64,000 bases of DNA from an uncultured Lentibacter sp. (GCA_947497495.1 CANMGT010000001.1:372001-436000), one strand, 5' to 3'. Positions 52,939 to 61,888 are shown, numbered from the stretch's first letter. The notes: a model not told the origin generated them from the letters alone. Numbers and translations: made by a program.

Positions 52939-54384
52939 CTAGCCTGCGTCGTTGCTCCAGCCCGACACAGCTTTAACTTCGAGGAAGTCTTCCAACCCCC
53001 AAACGCCGCCTTCACGGCCATTGCCTGACTGCTTCATGCCGCCGAAAGGCGAGCCTGCGCCGCGGCCTTGGCCGTTCATCTCGACCATGCCCGAGCGCAG
53101 GCTTTGTGCCATGCGGTTAAGGCGTGCGCCGTCTTGGGTTTGCACGTAGTTGGTGAGGCCGTAGGGCGTATCATTGGCGATTGCGATGGCTTCTTCTTCC
53201 GTGTCAAACGGCAGGATTGTCAGCACCGGCCCGAAGATTTCTTCGCGCGCGATTGTCATGTCGTTGTTCACATCGGCAAACACCGTCGGGCGCACGTAGA
53301 AGCCTTTGTTAAGCCCTTCGGGGCGGCCAACACCACCGGCAACAAGGCGTGCGCCTTCGTCGATACCTTTTTGGATCAGATCCTGAATCTTGCCCCATTG
53401 AACAGCATTGACGACGGGGCCAATGTGCTTGCCTGACTCACTAGCAGGGCCGACCGACACGTTGGCGGCAACTTCAGCGGCTTCATCTACAGCTTTTTCG
53501 TAGACTTCACGCTGCACCAACATCCGGCTTGGCGCGTTACAGCTTTGGCCGGTGTTGTTCATCATATGCAAAACGCCGCGTTTGACAGCCTTGTCATCGG
53601 CATCTGCGAAGATCACGTTGGCGCCCTTGCCGCCCAGCTCGAGCGAGACGCGCTTGAGCGTGTCGGCAGCTGATTTCGAGATCAGCTTGCCCGCGCGTGA
53701 GCTACCTGTGAAGCTGACCATGTCAACGTCTTCATGCGCTGTGAGCGCGCTGCCCACGCCGACGCCGTCGCCGTTCACGAGGTTGAAAACTCCGGCAGGG
53801 AAGCCCGCTTCATCCATCATTTCGGCAAAGAGCATCGCGTCAAGCGGTGTCTCTTCCGAAGGCTTTAGCACCATCGTGCAGCCTGCAATAGCCGCCGCGC
53901 CGACTTTGAGCGTCACTTGGTTCATCGGCCAGTTCCACGGCGTGATCAGCGCCGCCACACCAACCGGCTCATAGATGATACGATCGTTAGGGGCATGAGC
54001 ACCTAGCGGGCGGTTGAACTCGAAGCTTTTGGCTGCGCGAATGAAGTTGCTGAGGTGCCAAGTGCCCGCGCCGACTTGCGATGCCTTGGCCATGTCAATG
54101 GGTGCGCCCATTTCGTGGCTCATGATTTCGCCCATTTCGTCGCCGCGCCGCTGGTAGATTTCCAAAAGCTTCTCAACCAGCGCAATACGCTCTTCTACGG
54201 GCGTTGCCATCCATGCCGGAAAGGCCGCTTTGGCGGCTGCCACGGCGGCGTCGGTATCGGCCTGCGCGCCAAGAGAAATAACCGCGTAGGGTTCTTCTGT
54301 TGAGGGGTCGATAACGTGGTAGTCATTGGCCGCTTTCGGTGCGACCCATTCACCGTTGATGTAGAATTGGCGTTTCTCGATCAT
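52939..54384 (-). CDS. NAD(P)-dependent aldehyde dehydrogenase
   Basis: A 481-residue canonical aldehyde dehydrogenase. Rossmann-type cofactor domain with TPWNWPMNQVTLKV, VSFTGSSRAGKLI; general base Glu in LELGGKGANVIF; nucleophile Cys in NNTGQSCNAPSR; C-terminal EEIFGPVL and GGMKQSGNGREGG. It oxidises an unidentified aldehyde. It is monocistronic, convergent with the RluA-type gene and divergent from the peroxiredoxin gene. Distinct from the long aldehyde dehydrogenase at 20.8 kb. Confidence 0.92.
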   Translation of the reverse strand: MIEKRQFYINGEWVAPKAANDYHVIDPSTEEPYAVISLGAQADTDAAVAAAKAAFPAWMATPVEERIALVEKLLEIYQRRGDEMGEIMSHEMGAPIDMAKASQVGAGTWHLSNFIRAAKSFEFNRPLGAHAPNDRIIYEPVGVAALITPWNWPMNQVTLKVGAAAIAGCTMVLKPSEETPLDAMLFAEMMDEAGFPAGVFNLVNGDGVGVGSALTAHEDVDMVSFTGSSRAGKLISKSAADTLKRVSLELGGKGANVIFADADDKAVKRGVLHMMNNTGQSCNAPSRMLVQREVYEKAVDEAAEVAANVSVGPASESGKHIGPVVNAVQWGKIQDLIQKGIDEGARLVAGGVGRPEGLNKGFYVRPTVFADVNNDMTIAREEIFGPVLTILPFDTEEEAIAIANDTPYGLTNYVQTQDGARLNRMAQSLRSGMVEMNGQGRGAGSPFGGMKQSGNGREGGVWGLEDFLEVKAVSGWSNDAG

Positions 54385-54484
54385 GTGCTTTCTCCCTGAA
54401 AGTTTGTGTCACTTTGTCACCCCAGGCGTTTTGCTGCAAGACGCCCTTTAAGCCCCGACGCAACGTGAATATATGTATTCCGAA

Positions 54485-54501
54485 CTTAGAATGCTTCTAA
54501 G
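54485..54501. promoter_or_regulatory. Irr-type iron control element before the peroxiredoxin gene
   Basis: CTTAGAA-TGC-TTCTAAG is a perfect 7-3-7 palindrome ending 27 bp before the peroxiredoxin ATG. It matches the recalled alphaproteobacterial ICE/Irr box (TTTAGAA-N3-TTCTAAA) except at the outer pair. A second palindrome, GAATA/TATTC with a 4-nt centre, lies at 54467-54480. Close to the start codon, the box could repress by blocking RNA polymerase. Confidence 0.6.
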
Positions 54502-54528
54502 CGACGCAACAGTAAAAGGAGCCTGAAG

Positions 54529-55182
54529 ATGGGCCTTCGTATCAACGACATCGTCCCGAATTTCACTGCCGAAACAGACCACGGCCAGATCACCTTCCAC
54601 GACTGGATCGGTGACAGCTGGGCGATTCTGTTCTCGCACCCGAAAGACTACACACCCGTCTGCACAACCGAATTTGGCGCAGTCGCCCAGCTCGCAGCCG
54701 AATGGGACAAGCGCGGCACGAAAGTTATCGGCCTGTCAGTAGACAGCGCCGCAGAGCACGTGACATGGAAAGCCGACATTGAAAGCGTTTCAGGTGCAAA
54801 AGCCAGCTTCCCGATCATCGCCGATGAAGACCTTGCCGTTTCAAAAGCCTTTGACATGCTGCCAGCCGAGGCCTACCTGCCCGACGGCCGCACAGCCGCT
54901 GACAGCGCGTCCGTGCGCTCAGTTTTCATCATCAGCCCCGACAAAAAAGTGCAGCTGATCATGACATATCCGATGTCAGTTGGCCGCAACTTCGCCGAAG
55001 TTCTGCGCGCGCTTGACGGGCTGCAAGCCACGTTCGGTCAGCCTATCGCGACACCCGCGAACTGGACAAAGGGGCAAGACGTTATCGTTGCGCTCGGCCT
55101 CAACGACGAAGAAGCCAAAGCAAAGTTTGGTGAGATCGACATCAAGCTGCCTTACCTGCGTACGACAGCTGACCCAAGCTAA
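54529..55182 (+). CDS. 1-Cys peroxiredoxin (Prx6 type)
   Basis: A 217-residue Prx6-type peroxiredoxin. Peroxidatic Cys45 is in HPKDYTPVCTTEFG; the C-terminal dimerisation region (KLPYLRTTADPS) is typical. No resolving Cys is visible, so it probably uses glutathione or another thiol. It reduces hydrogen and organic peroxides in the cytoplasm. The RBS AAGGAG precedes the ATG, and an Irr-type box lies just upstream, suggesting control by iron or heme status. Confidence 0.94.
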   Translation: MGLRINDIVPNFTAETDHGQITFHDWIGDSWAILFSHPKDYTPVCTTEFGAVAQLAAEWDKRGTKVIGLSVDSAAEHVTWKADIESVSGAKASFPIIADEDLAVSKAFDMLPAEAYLPDGRTAADSASVRSVFIISPDKKVQLIMTYPMSVGRNFAEVLRALDGLQATFGQPIATPANWTKGQDVIVALGLNDEEAKAKFGEIDIKLPYLRTTADPS

Positions 55183-55204
55183 GCATGGACAGTTGAGAAA
55201 CGAC

Positions 55205-55236
55205 AAGAGGCCGCGCATCACAGCGCGGCCTCTTTT
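55205..55236. terminator. Strong terminator after the peroxiredoxin gene
   Basis: A 12-bp perfect stem AAGAGGCCGCGC/GCGCGGCCTCTT with a 6-nt loop, followed by TT. It lies between convergent genes and may serve both. Confidence 0.88.
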
Positions 55237-55253
55237 GGTTCTGGTGCCTCTGT

Positions 55254-55937
55254 TCAGTCGGCGTCAAGCATGCCCGAGCGGAACAGGATGCCCGCGGCCA
55301 CGGCGCCGATGACCGGTGCTACGATGAACAACCAAAGCTGGGCAAGGGCTGTGCCGCCGACAAGCAAGGCTGGCCCGATAGAGCGCGCAGGGTTCACGGA
55401 AACACCTGTCACTTTGATACCGACAAGGTGAATCACCACCAGTGTCAGGCCAATCGCCAAACCGGCCATGGCCGCCGGAGCTTTAGAGCCTGTCGAGCCG
55501 AGAATGACGACGACAAAGAGAAAAGTCGCCACGACTTCAAACACAAAGGCCGCTGCCATGTTGTATTCGCCGAGATAGCCTTCGCCCCAGCCGTTTTGGC
55601 CAAGCCCGCCTTCATAGCCGGCGCTGCCGGAGGCGATTGTTAGCAGCACGAGGGCTGCAACGATGGCCCCAGCCACTTGTGCAATCATATACTGGACGGC
55701 TTCGCCCATCCGCATGCGTCCGGCCGCAACTGCGCCCAGCGATACCGCCGGGTTGATGTGACAGCCCGAGACCGGGCCAATGCCGTAAGCCATGCCGATG
55801 AGCGCGAGGCCGAATGCGAAGCTGATGCCCGCAAGGCCGATGCCCGTTGTGCCGTCGGCGCCCGCAATAACGGCTGCGCCACAGCCAAACAGCACGAGTG
55901 TAAACGTGCCGATGAATTCTGCTGTCATTTTCTTCAT
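55254..55937 (-). CDS. aqpZ: Aquaporin Z
   Basis: A 227-residue MIP-family channel with six membrane helices and both NPA boxes (CHINPAVSLGAV and SVNPARSIGPAL). The His in the helix-5 region (VVIHLVGI) and Arg after the second NPA box fit the narrow selectivity filter of water-specific aquaporins rather than glycerol facilitators. It conducts water across the inner membrane in osmotic shifts. Monocistronic. Confidence 0.94.
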   Translation of the reverse strand: MKKMTAEFIGTFTLVLFGCGAAVIAGADGTTGIGLAGISFAFGLALIGMAYGIGPVSGCHINPAVSLGAVAAGRMRMGEAVQYMIAQVAGAIVAALVLLTIASGSAGYEGGLGQNGWGEGYLGEYNMAAAFVFEVVATFLFVVVILGSTGSKAPAAMAGLAIGLTLVVIHLVGIKVTGVSVNPARSIGPALLVGGTALAQLWLFIVAPVIGAVAAGILFRSGMLDAD

Positions 55938-56034
55938 GATAGGTTCCCTGTCCCTTTTAACGATACCCTGTCATTGCAGACAGAATGTCGCAGGTCACGG
56001 GGAAGAAACCTTGAAAAACCGCCCTAACCTAGCG

Positions 56035-56292
56035 TTAGGCCTTGGCGAGGGCGTCCAGCTCGAGCTTGTTGGGGCAGTAGTCCGGCGCTTCTGTGAGGCT
56101 GTCATTATTCGCCAGCAGGTGCGCACATTCGCTGTTGCCTTTACAGAAGGTGCAGGCCAGCGCTCGGGTGCGAAGCTGGTTTGCGGCTTGAATGGGGTTT
56201 TCGCCCAAGACTTCGTCTGGGTCTAGGCCGAGGCGTTCCATCATGCCTGTCGCGCGCGCGGCGCCGTCTGCGATGCGTTGAAAGATACTCAT
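56035..56292 (-). CDS. DUF6455 family small cysteine protein
   Basis: An 85-residue protein with a helical N terminus (RIADGAARATGMMERLGLD) and four cysteines, Cys47, Cys50, Cys56 and Cys73, in ACTFCKGNSECAHLL and DYCPNKLEL. The CxxC-x5-C spacing plus a distal Cys could bind a metal or Fe-S cluster; this is inference. The family is common in Rhodobacteraceae with no known function. The RBS GGAGAG is inside a hairpin and an FNR-like box lies 57 bp upstream of the start codon. It follows dctM on the same strand after 104 bp. Confidence 0.85.
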   Translation of the reverse strand: MSIFQRIADGAARATGMMERLGLDPDEVLGENPIQAANQLRTRALACTFCKGNSECAHLLANNDSLTEAPDYCPNKLELDALAKA

Positions 56293-56296
56293 GGGT

Positions 56297-56341
56297 CTCT
56301 CCGATCTGTTTATGCCTTTAAGGCTGAAGCAGACCGGAGAG
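56297..56341 (-). promoter_or_regulatory. Hairpin sequestering the DUF6455 ribosome-binding site
   Basis: On the minus strand CTCTCCGGTCTG (plus 56330-56341) pairs with CAGATCGGAGAG (plus 56297-56308), a 12-bp stem with one G-U pair; the loop contains the inner palindrome CCTTTAAGG (56315-56323). The 3' arm includes the GGAGAG Shine-Dalgarno, 4 nt before the ATG, so folding would block translation. It could be a translational switch or, on read-through transcripts, an end hairpin of the dctPQM operon. Confidence 0.55.
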
Positions 56342-56348
56342 CTTCTCC

Positions 56349-56362
56349 ATGATCTAGATCAA
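56349..56362 (-). promoter_or_regulatory. FNR/FnrL-like box
   Basis: TTGATCTAGATCAT on the minus strand matches the FNR consensus TTGAT-N4-ATCAA except at the last base. Its centre is about 63 bp before the DUF6455 start codon. It suggests oxygen-responsive control. Confidence 0.55.
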
Positions 56363-56396
56363 AACGCGCAGGCCGCACAGACCGCGCGCTTGCCCG

Positions 56397-57893
56397 CTAC
56401 CACGGAATAAGCGCCAGTGTGATGATCGGGAAGGCCACCAGTATCAGCACGCGGATGAGGTCTGACGCGACAAAGTAGATGACGGCTTTGTAGGTTTCGA
56501 TCATCGGGGTTTTTCTGTCCATCGCATTGATAACAAACAGGTTCATCCCCACAGGCGGCGTGATAAGGCCAACCTCGACCACAATCAGAACGAGGATGCC
56601 GAACCAGATCGCGACTTGCTCGCTGTTCACCCGCGCCAGCGCGCCTTTGGAGACGCCGCGCAGGCCAAGTTCGCGGGCCTGTTCACGGGTCAGCTCAACG
56701 CCAGTCGCCAGTATTTCCTGCGCTTCTTGCACCAACGCAGGCGCAACATCGGCCCCTGACCGCAAGAGTTCAGCGAGTCGCTCAGCCTGCAGGTCGGCCA
56801 TCGTGACAAACCCGAAGTCGAGGCCCTGCATCACCGGCCAGAAGATCGGAATGGTCAGCAGGATCATTGACAGGCTGTCCATCAGACAGCCGAGCAGCAG
56901 GTAGAAGACAAGGATCATCACCAACACAAGGTAGGGGCCAAAGCCTTGGTCTACGACGAAATTGGCGATCTCTTGGGGCAGTTGCGTGAGCGCAAGGAAG
57001 CCGTTGTAAAACGCAGCCCCGAGGATGATGAAAAAGATCATCGCCGTTGCGCGCGCCGTCACAATGAAGCTTTCTGACAGGGTTGCCCAAGTCAGCCCAC
57101 CGCCGAGAAAGGCGATCAGTCCGGTGCCGAAAGCACCAACAGCCGCGCCTTCTGTCGGGGTAAACCAGCCGCGGTAGATGCCCCCAACGACAAGCATGAA
57201 GACAAGCAGCACAGGCCAAACATCCAGCAAGGCGCGGAAGCGCTCGGCGTAGGGCATACGCTCGCGCGTGCCCGCCGAGTTCGGGTTGATACGCACATAA
57301 ACCGAGATCGCGAGAATATAGCCAAGCGCGGCAAGGATGCCGGGAATGAAGGCCGCAAGGAAAAGCTTGGCAATGTTTTGCTCGGTGAGGATCGCGTAGA
57401 TCACCAGCACCACAGAGGGCGGAATGAGGATGCCCAGCGTGCCGCCCGCTGCCAGCGTGGCCGTTGAAAAGCCGCCGGAATATCCGTAGCGGCGCAGCTC
57501 GGGAAGAGCGACGCGGCTCATCGTGGCGGCCGTCGCGAGCGAGCTGCCACAGATCGCGCCGAAGCCCGCACATGCGCCCACAGCGGCCATTGCAACGCCA
57601 CCCTTACGGTGTCCGAGCCAGCTTTCGGCCGCCTTGAACAGCGCTTGAGACATGCCGCCAAGCGTTGCGAAATGCCCCATCAGAAGAAACATCGGGATAA
57701 TGCTGAGTGAGTAGCTTGAGAAGGTGCCAAAGGTTTCGGACTTCAGCCGCGAGAACGGTATGTTAGTCTCGCCGGTGACGACAATAAGGCCCACGAGACC
57801 CGCCAGAAACATGGCCAGCCCGATCGGGACTCGCAAGAAAATGAGAACGAGCAGTGCCGGAAACGACAATGCCCCAATTAGAATGTCACTCAA
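56397..57893 (-). CDS. dctM: TRAP transporter large permease DctM
   Basis: A 498-residue polytopic permease of the DctM family, with GAICGSSLATAATMSRVALPELRRYGYSGGFSTATLAAGGTLGILIPPSVVLVIYA, cited here only by its key pieces GSSLATAATMS and GTLGILIPPS, and VGLITPPVGMNLFVINA near the C terminus. A ~60-residue polar segment (about 380-430) interrupts the last helices, longer than in many DctM proteins. It is the sodium/substrate symport subunit. Its start overlaps the dctQ stop by 4 bp. Confidence 0.92.
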   Translation of the reverse strand: MSDILIGALSFPALLVLIFLRVPIGLAMFLAGLVGLIVVTGETNIPFSRLKSETFGTFSSYSLSIIPMFLLMGHFATLGGMSQALFKAAESWLGHRKGGVAMAAVGACAGFGAICGSSLATAATMSRVALPELRRYGYSGGFSTATLAAGGTLGILIPPSVVLVIYAILTEQNIAKLFLAAFIPGILAALGYILAISVYVRINPNSAGTRERMPYAERFRALLDVWPVLLVFMLVVGGIYRGWFTPTEGAAVGAFGTGLIAFLGGGLTWATLSESFIVTARATAMIFFIILGAAFYNGFLALTQLPQEIANFVVDQGFGPYLVLVMILVFYLLLGCLMDSLSMILLTIPIFWPVMQGLDFGFVTMADLQAERLAELLRSGADVAPALVQEAQEILATGVELTREQARELGLRGVSKGALARVNSEQVAIWFGILVLIVVEVGLITPPVGMNLFVINAMDRKTPMIETYKAVIYFVASDLIRVLILVAFPIITLALIPW

Positions 57894-58474
57894 TGCTCAG
57901 CTCCTGCTTGCGTTGGAAGAATATCATACCCGCGCAGGGTTTCGTAGATGCGCATGATGGCGACGTAGACAGCCACAATGGCCGCAATAGCAGCGCCGAC
58001 AAGGCTGAGCGCATAGGCCCACCAAAGGGGGAACTCGAGCAGTTGTGTTGTCTGCCCGGTGTTAAACTTGCTGACAGTTCCAACGTAAAGCTGCACTGCA
58101 ATGAGCACCATGATCGCCGCAAAAACGATGGAGGTTATCATCAGCAGCACACGGTTTGCCCGTTGGGACATTTGCGAGGTGAAGATGTCGACAGTGGCGT
58201 GTCCGCCCGTTAGGTGGCACAGCGGCAAAAAGGCAAAGATCGCAAAGGCGATACCCGCTTCAACCAGCTCGAAGTCGCCGTTGATGGCGCCCACACCGAG
58301 GCTCAATATCCAGTCGGCCAAGCCGGGCAGGTAGGTTTGCATAAAGTCGTCGTGGCAAAACGTGTTGAGGCTGCGCCCCACCACTGAAACGCAGATGAGC
58401 AGGATGAGTGCCGCAAGCATCAGCCCTCCCAAATGGGCCATGGTACGTGAAATCGAATTCATCGTGCGATACAT
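57890..58474 (-). CDS. dctQ: TRAP transporter small permease DctQ
   Basis: A 194-residue membrane protein with four helices and the DctQ pattern (RTMAHLGGLMLAALILLICVSV cut to its core GGLMLAALIL; FPLWWAYALSLVG near the third to fourth helix). The small subunit supports folding and coupling of the TRAP permease. It lies between dctP and dctM in the usual P-Q-M order. Confidence 0.9.
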   Translation of the reverse strand: MYRTMNSISRTMAHLGGLMLAALILLICVSVVGRSLNTFCHDDFMQTYLPGLADWILSLGVGAINGDFELVEAGIAFAIFAFLPLCHLTGGHATVDIFTSQMSQRANRVLLMITSIVFAAIMVLIAVQLYVGTVSKFNTGQTTQLLEFPLWWAYALSLVGAAIAAIVAVYVAIMRIYETLRGYDILPTQAGAEH

Positions 58475-58551
58475 CAGCCTGCCTCCCCGCAGCCGGATTT
58501 TCCGTCAGAAAGGGCCGCAGCACTTGGCAGCGGCCCTTTCCGGTGTGTCGT

Positions 58552-59589
58552 TTATTTGCTTGCTTCGTATTCCGCCATGAGAGCTTTGGCTTGGTCGATG
58601 AGCGCTTGCCCGTCGATGCCTTTGCTCTGCATGTCGGCCAGCCATGCCTCTGTCACAGGCTGCGCAGCGGCGGCCCATGTGGCTGATTCTTCTGCGCTGA
58701 GAGTGGTGATCTCGTTACCGTTTTCAACTGCAGCAGCACGCGCAGGTGCGTCAAACGACTGCATGGTTGTGCCCGCAAAGACAGAGAAATCAAGGCCTGA
58801 GTTGTTGTCGATAACGGCCTTCAGATCATCGGGCAGGTTGTTGTAGGCGTCGTTGTTCATCGCGACAACGAAGCCAACAGTGTAAAGCGCAGGGCCGGTG
58901 AACTCAGCGTGGTAGTCAACCAGCTCAGGCACTTTCAAAGCGCCTGTCACTTCCCAAGGAATAACAGCACCGTCAACCACGCCTTTTGAAAGCGCCTCGG
59001 GGATGGCCGGAACTGGCATACCAACAGGTTCAGCACCAAGCGTCTTGAGCAGGGCGTTCGTTTGGCGTGACGGACCGCGCAGCTTCAGGCCTTCCATGTC
59101 AGCCGGTGTTTTCACAGGCTCGCTGGAGTGGATCACACCGGGGCCGTGAACAAACGTGGCAAGGATGTGCGCATCCTTGAAGCTGTCCTTCATGTGCTCT
59201 TCATACATCTTCCAGTAAGCGTATGAGGCAGCACCCGCATCAGACACACTGAACGGAAGTTCGAACACTTCCGTGCGCGGGAAGCGGCCCGGCGTGTAAC
59301 CGACAACTGTCCAGACGATGTCGGCAACGCCGTCGACAACTTGGTCATAAAGCTCTGGTGGCTTACCGCCCAGCTGCATGCTTGGGAAACGGTCGATCTT
59401 GATGCGGCCTTCACTGTCTTTTTCGACTTTGTTAGCCCAGACATCAAGAATGTGTTTTGGCACGTTGGCTTGCGCTGGCAAGAACTGGTGAAGCTTGAGC
59501 GTCACTTCTTGCGCGAGCGCGCCTGTGGCTGTGAGCGCTGCAAAAGCAACGCCAGACAGCGCACCCAATACGGTTCTACGAGTTGTCAT
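58552..59589 (-). CDS. dctP: TRAP transporter substrate-binding protein DctP
   Basis: A 345-residue periplasmic protein; ATG 59589 follows GGGAGAAAATT and starts a signal peptide with an Arg pair (MTTRRTVLGALSGVAFAAL) ending near GALA. DctP features include LKLHQFLPAQANVPKHILD, the specificity-helix region LKLRGPSRQTNALLKTLGAEPVGMP, and GVVDGAVIPWEV. The Arg in RGPSRQ normally holds a carboxylate, so the ligand is probably an organic acid. It lies downstream of paaZ on the same strand, so an aromatic acid such as phenylacetate is conceivable but unproven. Confidence 0.92.
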   Translation of the reverse strand: MTTRRTVLGALSGVAFAALTATGALAQEVTLKLHQFLPAQANVPKHILDVWANKVEKDSEGRIKIDRFPSMQLGGKPPELYDQVVDGVADIVWTVVGYTPGRFPRTEVFELPFSVSDAGAASYAYWKMYEEHMKDSFKDAHILATFVHGPGVIHSSEPVKTPADMEGLKLRGPSRQTNALLKTLGAEPVGMPVPAIPEALSKGVVDGAVIPWEVTGALKVPELVDYHAEFTGPALYTVGFVVAMNNDAYNNLPDDLKAVIDNNSGLDFSVFAGTTMQSFDAPARAAAVENGNEITTLSAEESATWAAAAQPVTEAWLADMQSKGIDGQALIDQAKALMAEYEASK

Positions 59590-59690
59590 AATTTTCTCCC
59601 TTTGTGACATCCGTTCTCGGACGGTCTTGTCTGTTAGCCGCCCAACCAAAGCAGATCAGGCGGGCATGGTCACCCACTATTTCTGCAAAC

Positions 59691-59748
59691 TATGTAACCA
59701 TCCAACAATTATTTGACGGTTACGTATCAGGCTATTTAGTTATTAGCC
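59691..59748. promoter_or_regulatory. Inverted repeats in the AT-rich region upstream of dctP
   Basis: TATGTAACC (59691-59699) and GGTTACGTA (59718-59726) form an inverted repeat with one mismatch and an 18-nt spacer. Next to it GGCTA/TAGCC (59730-59748) forms another. They lie in a notably AT-rich gap between the paaZ stop and the dctP start, and may be operators for the TRAP operon or a paaZ terminator. Confidence 0.4.
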
Positions 59749-59772
59749 ATATCTATTATATGAGGCAACATA

Positions 59773-61803
59773 TTATTCAACGGCCACCATTGTCAGCAGT
59801 TCGTATTCCGCCACGATCTCGTCGTTCTGGTTGGTCAGACGCGCATGCCAGCGCACCTCGCCATACTCGTCATTGCGTGGCGTTTTGTGTTTAACAGTGA
59901 GCGCCACCTTGATGCTGTCACCCGCTTCAACCGGCTTCATAAAGCGCAGGTTGTCCAGCCCCGTGTTGGCCAGTACGGGCCCTTCGTTTGGCTCGACAAA
60001 CAGGCCCGCCGCGAACGACAGCAACAGATAGCCATGCGCCACGCGGCCAGGGAAAAACGGGTTTCTCTCGGCCGCCGCCTGATCCATGTGGGCATAAAAC
60101 GTGTCGCCCGTGAAATTGGCGAAATGCTCGATGTCCTCAAGCGTGACGGTGCGCGCTTTGCTGTGCAGCGTCTCGCCGAGCGCGAGCGTGTTGAAGTGGC
60201 GGGTGAAGGGGTGCGCTGCTTCAGAGTGCTGTGCCGCGTTGGGAACCCAGCGGCCTGTGACAGCTGTGAGAATGTCAGGGCTGCCCTGAATGGCGGTGCG
60301 CTGCATAAAGTGCTTCACGCCGCGAATACCGCCCTGCTCCTCGCCGCCGCCCGCGCGACCTGGCCCGCCATGCACAAGGTGTGGCATCGGCGCGCCATGG
60401 CCTGTGCTCTCGGCCATGCTGTCGCGATTGTTGAAATAAAGCCTGCCGTGGAAGGCCCCAGAGCCCAGAGCAACTTCGCGCGCAACCTCGGCGTCATGCG
60501 TGATGACGGAGGCAACAAGGCTGCCCTGCCCTTTGTTGGCAAGCGCGATGGCATGGCCAATGTCGCAATAGCCCATGACCGTTGATACCGGCCCAAAGGC
60601 CTCGGTGTCGTGCACGTTCTTAGCGCTGTCAGGGTCTGCGCAGTGAAACAGCATCGGCGAGACGAAAGCGCCGTTCTGGGCGCTCTCTCCGATGATCTCG
60701 ACATCATCGCGCCCAAACACGCGCTCGGCCTCTTGGCCAATGATCGCAGCTTTCGCCAAAACATCGGCCTTCTGGCTCGCCGACACCAGCGCGCCCATGC
60801 GCACCCCCTCAGCCTGAGGGTCGCCGATCGTGGTTTTCGCAAGTTTGGCTGACAGGGCTTCGATGACAGGTTGCACGAGGCCGTCCGGCGCGATGATGCG
60901 GCGAATGGCGGTGCATTTCTGGCCCGCTTTCGTTGTCATCTCGCGCAGGGTTTCCTTGATGAAAAGGTCAAACTCAGGCGTGTCAGGCGTGGCGTCCGGC
61001 CCGAGAATCGACGCGTTGAGACTGTCTTGTTCAGCGGTAAAACGCACGCCGTTGACCATCAGGTTGCGGTTGCCCCGCAGCATAAACGCCGTGTCGGCAG
61101 AGCCTGTGAACGTGACAGCATCCTGACAATCAAGCAAGTCGAGCGTGTTGCCGAGGCCGCCAGTGACAAGCTGCAAAGCGCCTTCGGGCAGCAGGGCACT
61201 GTCGAGCATCAGGCGCACACAGGCTTCCGTCACATAGCACGTGGCGGTTGCGGGTTTCACGACGCAGGGCACGCCAGCAAGCAGGCTCGGTGCGACTTTT
61301 TCAAGCATCCCCCAGACGGGGAAGTTGAACGCGTTGATATGTACGGAAACGCCTTGCAGCGGCGTGTAGATATGCTGCCCGAGGAAGGTGCCATTGCGGC
61401 CGAGTTGCTCGATGTCACCGTCAACATAGACGTGGTCATCAGGCATTTCACGGCGGCCCTTGGAGGCATAGACAAACATCGTGCCGATGCCGCCGTCGAT
61501 ATCAAACGCGTGGTCGCTCTGCGTGGCCCCTGTGGCGAAAGACACGTCGTAAAGCGCCTGCTTATTCGCGTTGAGGTGCATCGCAAGCGCCTTGAGCATG
61601 CGGGCGCGGTCGTGAAATGTCATTGCGCGCAGGCCTGGTCCGCCTTTCGTGCGGCCAAAATCGAGCATCGCGGCAAAGTCGAGGCCGTCGTTGCCTGCCC
61701 GCGCGATAACCTCACCCGTCACAGCGCTCGCAATGTCGCGCGCACCTGCTCCGGAGTTGATCCACTCACCGTGTATAAAGCTCTGAATGTCTTGCTGGCT
61801 CAT
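59773..61803 (-). CDS. paaZ: Oxepin-CoA hydrolase / 3-oxo-5,6-dehydrosuberyl-CoA semialdehyde dehydrogenase
   Basis: A 676-residue bifunctional enzyme. An aldehyde dehydrogenase domain covers about residues 1-520 (nucleophile Cys in [35 protein letters not shown]), and a MaoC-like hydratase domain about 535-676 ([31 protein letters not shown], cited by its core [13 protein letters not shown]). The MaoC part opens the oxepin-CoA ring; the ALDH part oxidises the resulting semialdehyde in aerobic phenylacetate breakdown. Divergent from paaG-paaI-paaK with a TetR-type operator between. Confidence 0.95.
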   Translation of the reverse strand: MSQQDIQSFIHGEWINSGAGARDIASAVTGEVIARAGNDGLDFAAMLDFGRTKGGPGLRAMTFHDRARMLKALAMHLNANKQALYDVSFATGATQSDHAFDIDGGIGTMFVYASKGRREMPDDHVYVDGDIEQLGRNGTFLGQHIYTPLQGVSVHINAFNFPVWGMLEKVAPSLLAGVPCVVKPATATCYVTEACVRLMLDSALLPEGALQLVTGGLGNTLDLLDCQDAVTFTGSADTAFMLRGNRNLMVNGVRFTAEQDSLNASILGPDATPDTPEFDLFIKETLREMTTKAGQKCTAIRRIIAPDGLVQPVIEALSAKLAKTTIGDPQAEGVRMGALVSASQKADVLAKAAIIGQEAERVFGRDDVEIIGESAQNGAFVSPMLFHCADPDSAKNVHDTEAFGPVSTVMGYCDIGHAIALANKGQGSLVASVITHDAEVAREVALGSGAFHGRLYFNNRDSMAESTGHGAPMPHLVHGGPGRAGGGEEQGGIRGVKHFMQRTAIQGSPDILTAVTGRWVPNAAQHSEAAHPFTRHFNTLALGETLHSKARTVTLEDIEHFANFTGDTFYAHMDQAAAERNPFFPGRVAHGYLLLSFAAGLFVEPNEGPVLANTGLDNLRFMKPVEAGDSIKVALTVKHKTPRNDEYGEVRWHARLTNQNDEIVAEYELLTMVAVE

Positions 61804-61837
61804 CCCGTCCTCCCAAACGATTCGAGGTTTAATATTG

Positions 61838-61851
61838 ACCGACCGGTTGGT
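61838..61851. promoter_or_regulatory. PaaR-like TetR operator between paaZ and paaG
   Basis: ACCGACCGGTTGGT is a palindrome with one mismatch, of the kind bound by TetR-type PaaR regulators of phenylacetate genes. It lies 35 bp from the paaZ start and 38 bp from the paaG start, so one repressor could control both directions. The regulator gene is not in the window. Confidence 0.6.
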
Positions 61852-61888
61852 TTATGCAAGCTTTCTCGAAATTGAGGGGGGAGCTTCG

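Noticed and set aside
56349..56362. FNR box and RBS hairpin acting on a single transcript
   Set aside because: With a class II activator position the transcript would start inside the hairpin loop, so joint action on one RNA is unlikely; they are listed as separate elements.
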